Shown here: positions 24,599 through 32,500 of the stretch, in pieces | Numbering within the stretch: position 1 is the first letter of the stretch | How the letters are laid out: every line of letters begins with the position of its first letter | Origin: Anadara kagoshimensis | Lineage: Eukaryota > Mollusca > Bivalvia > Arcoida > Arcidae | DNA: 64,000 nucleotides | Assembly: GCA_021292105.1 (NCBI GenBank) | Contig: CM037869.1 | Span: forward strand, 25,062,050 to 25,126,049 | Reading direction: 5' to 3' | The notes under the pieces: generated by a model | What the model saw: only the letters and a program-made list of their open reading frames with translations | Told to the model about the DNA's origin: nothing | Databases searched by the model: none | Translations under genes and position numbers: made by a program

Positions 24599-27198
24599 GT
24601 TTCATAATTTTGGTCCAAGCACTACTGATGAGGAATTGTATTCCGAAACGGCCGTCTAGTGCTGTAAAAATTAAAACTGGTATAATATGGAATTTTGGCT
24701 ATATGAACAAAATCATTTGTAAATCCACATGATGTCTGAACATTTGGTTTCTTTTTACAGACTTGATTATGACCATGCGTGCAGACGACGGCAACTTCAT
24801 TCATACATATATGAAGATGAATTTGATCTTGATAGTAAGAAACAATATTGATATGCTCATAATATATTGAAGTTAATAGATGATTAAGCAAATACAATAG
24901 AATCGCCACAAATATCATAACGGACTCTGTACTTAAAATAGTCCCAAGGGCAGTAACTCTCAGCTGAATATTTATTTCAGCCTCTAATCAAAACTTTTCA
25001 CAAATGTGCAACATCAGTATTTATTAAACCTGGATATATTTGACGTATCATAGTTAGATGTTCCTTCCAATTTTGATTCAAAACGTGGTGAGTGTAGCTT
25101 TAGAGACAGGAGGTGTAAAAATCGTCCCGTCCCACCTTACTTTCGTGGTTAAATTTATCTTTTTTTTTTCCTTTTCGGGTTGTGATTTGAGCTTGGAGGA
25201 TATGTTTGAATTTGAAGTATTATAATGTTGTAGAACAGATTGTTTTCGACCTTTATCACTAAGTTATATTCCAAAGGTAAAATAACTAATTGACTGTAAA
25301 TATGATAATTTTGTGCAGAAATAAACAAAGTGGTTTTGTGCACACTACATGTCTCGAGCCGGAATAAATAACATCTAATCATTGTGATTATATTACATCA
25401 ATTTCTAAAAGAAATGAGTAAAATTTTAAATCAGCTTTCTTTTGGTATAAAATGTTTGAAACAGTAAACTTAAAATAAAATAAAAAAAATAAATTTTTTG
25501 CGAAATAAGAGTACGCTGATCTGATTTAAAATGACGTCACTGTCGTTCACCTTGGCAACAATCTGTAGATGTAACGTTTACTAAACGTGTTTTAATTTTG
25601 CAACACTAGACCGTCGATTTATGATAAAATTCCCTCGTCATTAGTGCCCAGTCAAAGGTTAAATTTTAGATGTTGAAATGAGAAAAATAGAAGCAAAATG
25701 TTTTTTACCAAATCCATCAAAGCAATACATGTACTTTATCGATTATTGATGGGTTAGATTCTTGAGGTATTTTTTTTTAAAATTTAAAAAACATCTTGAT
25801 TAAAAATATTTATATTATGATACAATATAAGATTCAAACCAAATACATCTAATTACGTATACATTTCAACCAATCTGAAAACTTAATATATGCTAAATGT
25901 AATATTGAAAAAAATGTCATTACATTACTTATGGGAAATTGCATAATGCAATTCATTTTAATTAATCTTTCCTTTTTCCTTTTTATATTTTGACAAATTC
26001 TTAGGCAAAATTTTAGTTTGTCACACAATTAACAAACAGATTTTAATAGTCCAAGTAAAATTGCAACAATGAACAGGTCAAAATTTAATCGCAAACTTGA
26101 CTGCAAGGACTAAATGTCCGTCATACCTCAGAATTCCAGGGCAGGCGAAACAAATGAATTAGGTTGTTGTATCAGTTGTTGTTTTAAAAGGCTCTTCTCA
26201 ACACATGATTTTTGTATTTTTAGTGCACATTTTCTTCGATGATGCCTTTGAAATAATTGATGGTAGCGGGAAGGGATTAAACGCTTTTGTTAACACATTT
26301 CATAGTGCAATCAACGATGTTATAAGGTATGTTGGAGTTATTAAGGAATACTTACATGTATTTACTTTTTAGACTACAGTCAATTCGTCTTCCCCTAAGG
26401 CCATATCTATAAAAGGGCCATCTGCGTATTAAACCTTGTAAGATTGCATCCCATTTATTCTTTATTTACATTATTTGAACCTGTATATAAAGGCCACCTG
26501 TCACTAAAGACCACTTTTAATGGTTCCCTAGGGTGGCCTTTATAGACAAGTTTAACTGTACCTTACATTTGAGTGAAAGTGTCTGTATGTATAATTTTGT
26601 TCATATTTTAGGTGCCAAGTTAAAACCATGATAAAGTATAAAAATATCAAGGTTTGAACAGTTATAACTTAAATATTTAACGTTAATCCTTGTTTTTTTG
26701 TGTATTTGTCTGTAGTCTGTGTTTTGTATGCAATACGCGTACCTTGTTGATGCGTTCTAATGACCTATGTTGTCTTTGCTTCCAGTATGCGCCTATCTCT
26801 GCCTGTATTGTGTGTGTGTGTCAATTGACTCTTATTTATACATAGAAATCACACAAAGTGTTTTGGGTTGTAGAATATTATATCAATTGTTTATTTTCCG
26901 AAAGATATATTTTCTGTTATTTTTTATTACTACATCAACGAATTCAAACGCTAAGAAGCTTATAGATATTATCACCTACAAATTAAAAAATTCTATATAA
27001 ATATTATATGGACAGCATATACTATGCGCGTTATATCTCTTTGTTAGTACAATGGGTTTTAATATGTCTATATTTTGACCTCTTAACAACTGGTTATAAG
27101 ATAAGTGTGGTTCGATCATTACAGAAAGGCCAATAACCACGATAAAGGAATAAAGTAGTCTATAATTTCTAATTTATTAGTTTTATCAATGTGTTTGG

Positions 27199-27244
<46 letters not shown>

Positions 27245-29524
27245 TTGTATTTTATGACTGTTGTTTTAATTATTTGAATTGTTTTAAGGCTCTATCGATT
27301 GTTAACGAGTATATTGTTTCCCATTCTTTATGGCTGTAATTTACTACAGTGGTTTAACAGCAGTGAACATAAATACCTTGCCTTATTAATTAGTAATGCT
27401 TTGAACAAAATTTTTTCAAGGGTTTTAAAAAAAATATCTTAAGGACCAAAATCTATTAAAACAAATTTAGAAATTTAGCAAAGGACATTCTTTGCATGTG
27501 GGAGTATACCTTAATTATTGAAGATATTCAGATTTTACCTAGCAGCAAATTTACACAAAAGTACAAAAGTATTTCCTATCGTATGATTGTTTTTAATTAC
27601 AGGGAACATTATTCAACAGAATTTGAAATAAAACGAGTATTGGAATATACGACACCATACGGATGTCGTAAGGTTTGGACCCTACCTGGAAAGAACAAAC
27701 TTACTGTTCATTTAAAAGACAAAGAACTTATTAGAAACAAGAAGAGATGGTCACAGGTAATATAGCATTTAAAGGTTACTAAATATGTTTATTAACATGC
27801 ACTTGACACTAACCACAGTTACACAAAATTCAAATTAGGTGGTTTACAGCAACTGAGTTCGCGGCTGATACTCCTGATCGATAAACCTTAACGTTTATGT
27901 GGGATGTTTTGGAAAACGTTTCCGTCGCCAATTCCTGGAATAACTTGTTGTCACAAGAAAACATGAACTAATAGATCCCATATCCAATGGAAATAATAGT
28001 TTCACACAAACATAATGGGGTATCACGTTTTACAGCGGTCAAACCATGGAAGAAATTTTACTACTGATAGTACAGGCAAACCTGTCTATAAAGGTCACCC
28101 TAAAAGACCAGCAAAAGTGAAATCTATTCTATTCTATTAATATACATAAAGAACAATTGGGATACAATCCTACTGGCTTTATAATCAGGTGGCTCTTATA
28201 TAGAGGTGACCTTTAAGGCAAAGAAATTCTTAAGTGTCTATACATATTTAAACTTATGTTGTGCAAGAAGCCAATTGATGTCATGTTACTTATATGATAA
28301 AATATAGGATAAAAGATAAAATATTACCTGTTATAAAACAACTCATTGTTTTGTTAAATGCTTTTTCTGTTAAGTACTTATTAAAAGAAAAACATCCGTA
28401 ATAAATTATAATATCTACGCATATTAGTTGTTGATTAAGGAAACCGTATTATATTTTACTAAAAAACATCATATGATGAATAGATTTGCTTAGTAATTAC
28501 TTTGCTTCATTTGTATATGTTACCTATGTATAGGGTTGGCTCTTTCATATGAATATTCCTCATGAAAGGTCAAACGGAGACGTCGATGTTGTTTACCTAT
28601 ACTTTTTTCATTTTTATGAAACAACAACAACAAAGAAAACAAGAAATAAATAAATAAACATTAACAGGTTACGATACAGTGTAAAGGCCATCTGTTTTAA
28701 ATAAATTATTTGATATTTTGTTTTTAATTAAAATATTAAGGTGAATGTTTATGTTCTTTGATCAAAGTTGGTGTGTTCACTTTATTTGCAAGTTTAAGTT
28801 TTTTAATTTGCTATCGATTATGATTCAGACAACGGATTGGTATTTTCAGTTTTAATTATTTTTGTTATCACTAATATGAAACATGAATAATACTGTAAAC
28901 GTATTTATTTTTAATGTTTAATGTTTTCTAATGGTATTAATTATGCGCAAAACAAACGACAGCGAAATAAGCGAAAATTAGTTCACAACGAAAAATAAAT
29001 ACGTTTAAAGTACATTATTGGTTTCCCCTGAAGTCACAGTGTTTTTTAAACGCCGTGTTTAATTCATTCGAACAGTTCATTTGCATACTTTTAGACTCAT
29101 GAGCCATTAAGTAGTTAAAAAAGCAGAACATGGAGTAAAATACTTTGAAACTTTGAACACAATTGTCAATTCCAATAATTTATATTGTTAAAAAGACAAA
29201 AAACTCTAAGGAAGGAAACATAAGTAATAAACTATTATGATGATAAAATCCGTATTTCTTGTGTATTTAGGTATATCTGTGTAAGTGTTTTATTTAAACG
29301 ATGAACTACATCCGTGCGAATGTTTTATTGAATGATGAACTATCAGATAAATTTGTAGGATTATTTGCTTTATAAAGTGTAGCTATCCGAAGAGTGTTAT
29401 TGACAATGGATAAATGTGTTTAAATAAGTTTTATTTATCTTACAGGTCATGTATTTCAATTATATCTTAAAGCGAAAAGTATCCGAGATATCGAAAGAAA
29501 CGCATTTTGACAGAAAACATGTGG

Positions 29525-29573
<49 letters not shown>

Positions 29574-32500
29574 CTCTCGTATATATATATATATATATAA
29601 GGTTCTTGAAAATACTCGAAGGAAATGACCGTAGTAATAATGTAAAACATATAACTGTCCACCCATTTTTAGAGTGGAGAAGATTGGATAAAGGTTTACT
29701 ACGCAGTATATAACCATTGTCTAATATCAGAGCGATAAGTTCAGGGATTGTCAAGTCCACAGGAATGCCCGGAGAAAACTATCGACCTTATTTTATTGAA
29801 CTGACATTCTCTCTCGAAACCGATTGGGGTTCGAACCTACGTAGTGTGTTGATCGGAAATTTTCATCAATTTGGTCACAACGATACATATCAAACAATAG
29901 AAAAGTAACTTTAGTTTTATTTTAGTTTTGTATACAAGCAAAACAATATTTCTATCGATAGCGAAGTGAAAACTAACGTCAATATTCGTACATTTCATAA
30001 TAATTCTTATATATTAATTTTACGATACAATTTCAAATACAATTATTCAAAGGTATAAAGATAAATGGAAAGGAGAAGTCCTTTTAAAACAAATAACAAA
30101 ACAAAAAAGACATAATTAAAAACATAAAAGTTTTCTTTAGATATTCCAATTCTGAGACCAAAGAAGAACTTTGTGAAAAAATAATTTTGTCTTCATAACA
30201 TGTCAATAATGGCAGTGTTTAGTACATGTAGCGTATTCAGTTACTTTCATTACTTTTACACACATTAACTGAACAGGAGATAATTTTGCTTCCGTAGCAA
30301 AAGTCCTAACTTCCCTGGTAGATTTTAACGCTTGTTAAACTATATTTGCCAGTAGGAAATGTATTTATTGGAATGTGATTTGAAAATGAATTTTGTTTGG
30401 GTTTGTTTATAAGCTGATAAGTTTTATTTTTATAAGTTATTGCTTGGTTTTTGGATTCGAAAGGACAAACGATACCCTCATTTTTTATAATATTTTTAGC
30501 TATTTCAGGAAATCATAATTTCATTTATGTTAAATTCTTTTATTTCAGGAAGATAACATTTTTATACTAACATTAGATGGCGACGTATCTTTCACGCCAA
30601 GCGATGCCAAAAAATTATTTATAAAAATTAATGGATCTTCAAAAATTGGAGCAGTAACAGGACGCTCTATTCCATGTGGATCAGGTATTGTAATTAGTTA
30701 TTTTTGAAAAAAGCTTCTGGATATAACGATGTTTGGTTGCTTCAGAAATGTGTTAAGCGCCTTCGTTTGAAAGATGTATATTATGAAGGACAGAAATTGC
30801 TATAAAACCCTTTAAATTTATGTTTGCCTATTTTTGAAGGATGTGACTTTGAAACAATGTTTTATGTTAAAAATATAATGTGGCAACGCATTAAATTTTA
30901 GCTAGGTTACTTTTTATGTCACCATTTTCGAGATTTCTGAATTACATTATAGAACAAAGCTATTCCCGAAACACCACAAAATATTCAAAACCAATCTTTA
31001 AAGTTAACGTGAAAACATAATGTTGTTTATTGTCTTTGATTTCATGAAATTGTGATATTTGCTAGATAAATAATTGGCATTTAAAGTGGTTACATATTTT
31101 CACACCATGTACACACACAATTACTACTCTGTTCTTTCAATTTAGGACCAGTTATTTGGTTTCAAAAATTTGAATATGCAATAGGACATTGGCTATGGAA
31201 GACCGCTGAACAAGTATTTGGTTCCGTTCTCTGTGCGCCTGGCTGTTTTTCAATCTACAGAGGATCTGCAATATTGACCACAGGGGTGTTGGATACCTAT
31301 TCTAAGATACCATCGACACCTAGAGAATTTCTTCAATTTGATCAAGGTAAATTAAAATATCAAGGCAAAAAGTCGAGGCCATCTTTTGTTTAAAAAATAT
31401 CTGTTTAAAAATATCAAAAACAAACATGCCAAATCAAGTCCAAATGTATAAATGACAATCCCCGAGCAAAGTAAAAAACTTTGTTTTATTTCTTCATTAT
31501 TTCCCCACTAGATTTCTTTATTGTGTGTTTAAGACATCACATTATAGTGTGTCTAGTCACTTTGGTCAAACGTACTTTGAGTCAATAAAACCGAATGCGA
31601 TCATGTTTTGATCAACATTTTTCGTATCTGCTGCTAAACTCGCTATTTAAATCATTCATATTATTAACTAGTCTTAATTTAACAGCGGAATACAATTCCT
31701 CATCACTAGTGCTTGAACCAAAATTATGAAACCAAAATTGTTCTCAAGATGTTAAAAAGAAACTCAAAGGACCCAAAGATATTTTACCAGATTAAGGAAA
31801 TACTTTGCTTGAGGTAGTATACTTTAGTTTTTGAGGAATTTCAAATTTTAACTTGCAGCAAATTCAGACAATAGTATATTTTTGACAATATTACACAATT
31901 ATTGCCTACTAAGTTTTCTTTTGCTATTGCAATCGGTAATCATTATCTTTGTTATGTGAAAGGATATGTGTGGATAAATCTAGTATATGTTTTATTTGAT
32001 AAATGTCTCTGATATGTATATCTTTGGTTTACGTACATTGGGGATTTTCCTACATTTTCGATACCCGGACAAACAAGGTACAAATAAAATCTTTATTCAT
32101 AGCCAAAAAATGTTTAGTCCAGTCAGATTTTGATATTATAGAGAGTTGACGGTAAAGAGGTATATTCAAAATATAAAAGACTTTAGCAATTTAAAATAGT
32201 GTGACGATAAGCTATTACAATGTATTTTACCAACTTACTGTATATGTTTCCTAGTACATTAGTGAAACAAAACAAAAAATGTCTTATTATTGCAACTGCA
32301 AAAAGGCAACTGTGGCCAGAAACGTCTTTCTTTTGTTTATTCTTCAAATTGTATGTTCAGCAAACCATTTTTATTCTTTTCATCCCCACTTGGACATAAG
32401 GTATCAACAAACGTCCTCCATTTGTCTCTGTCCTCTTCCATATGTTGAATGTGCTGCTAGGTGTATCCCAGTCCCTGTAGTTCTACTTGGATGATTGTTT

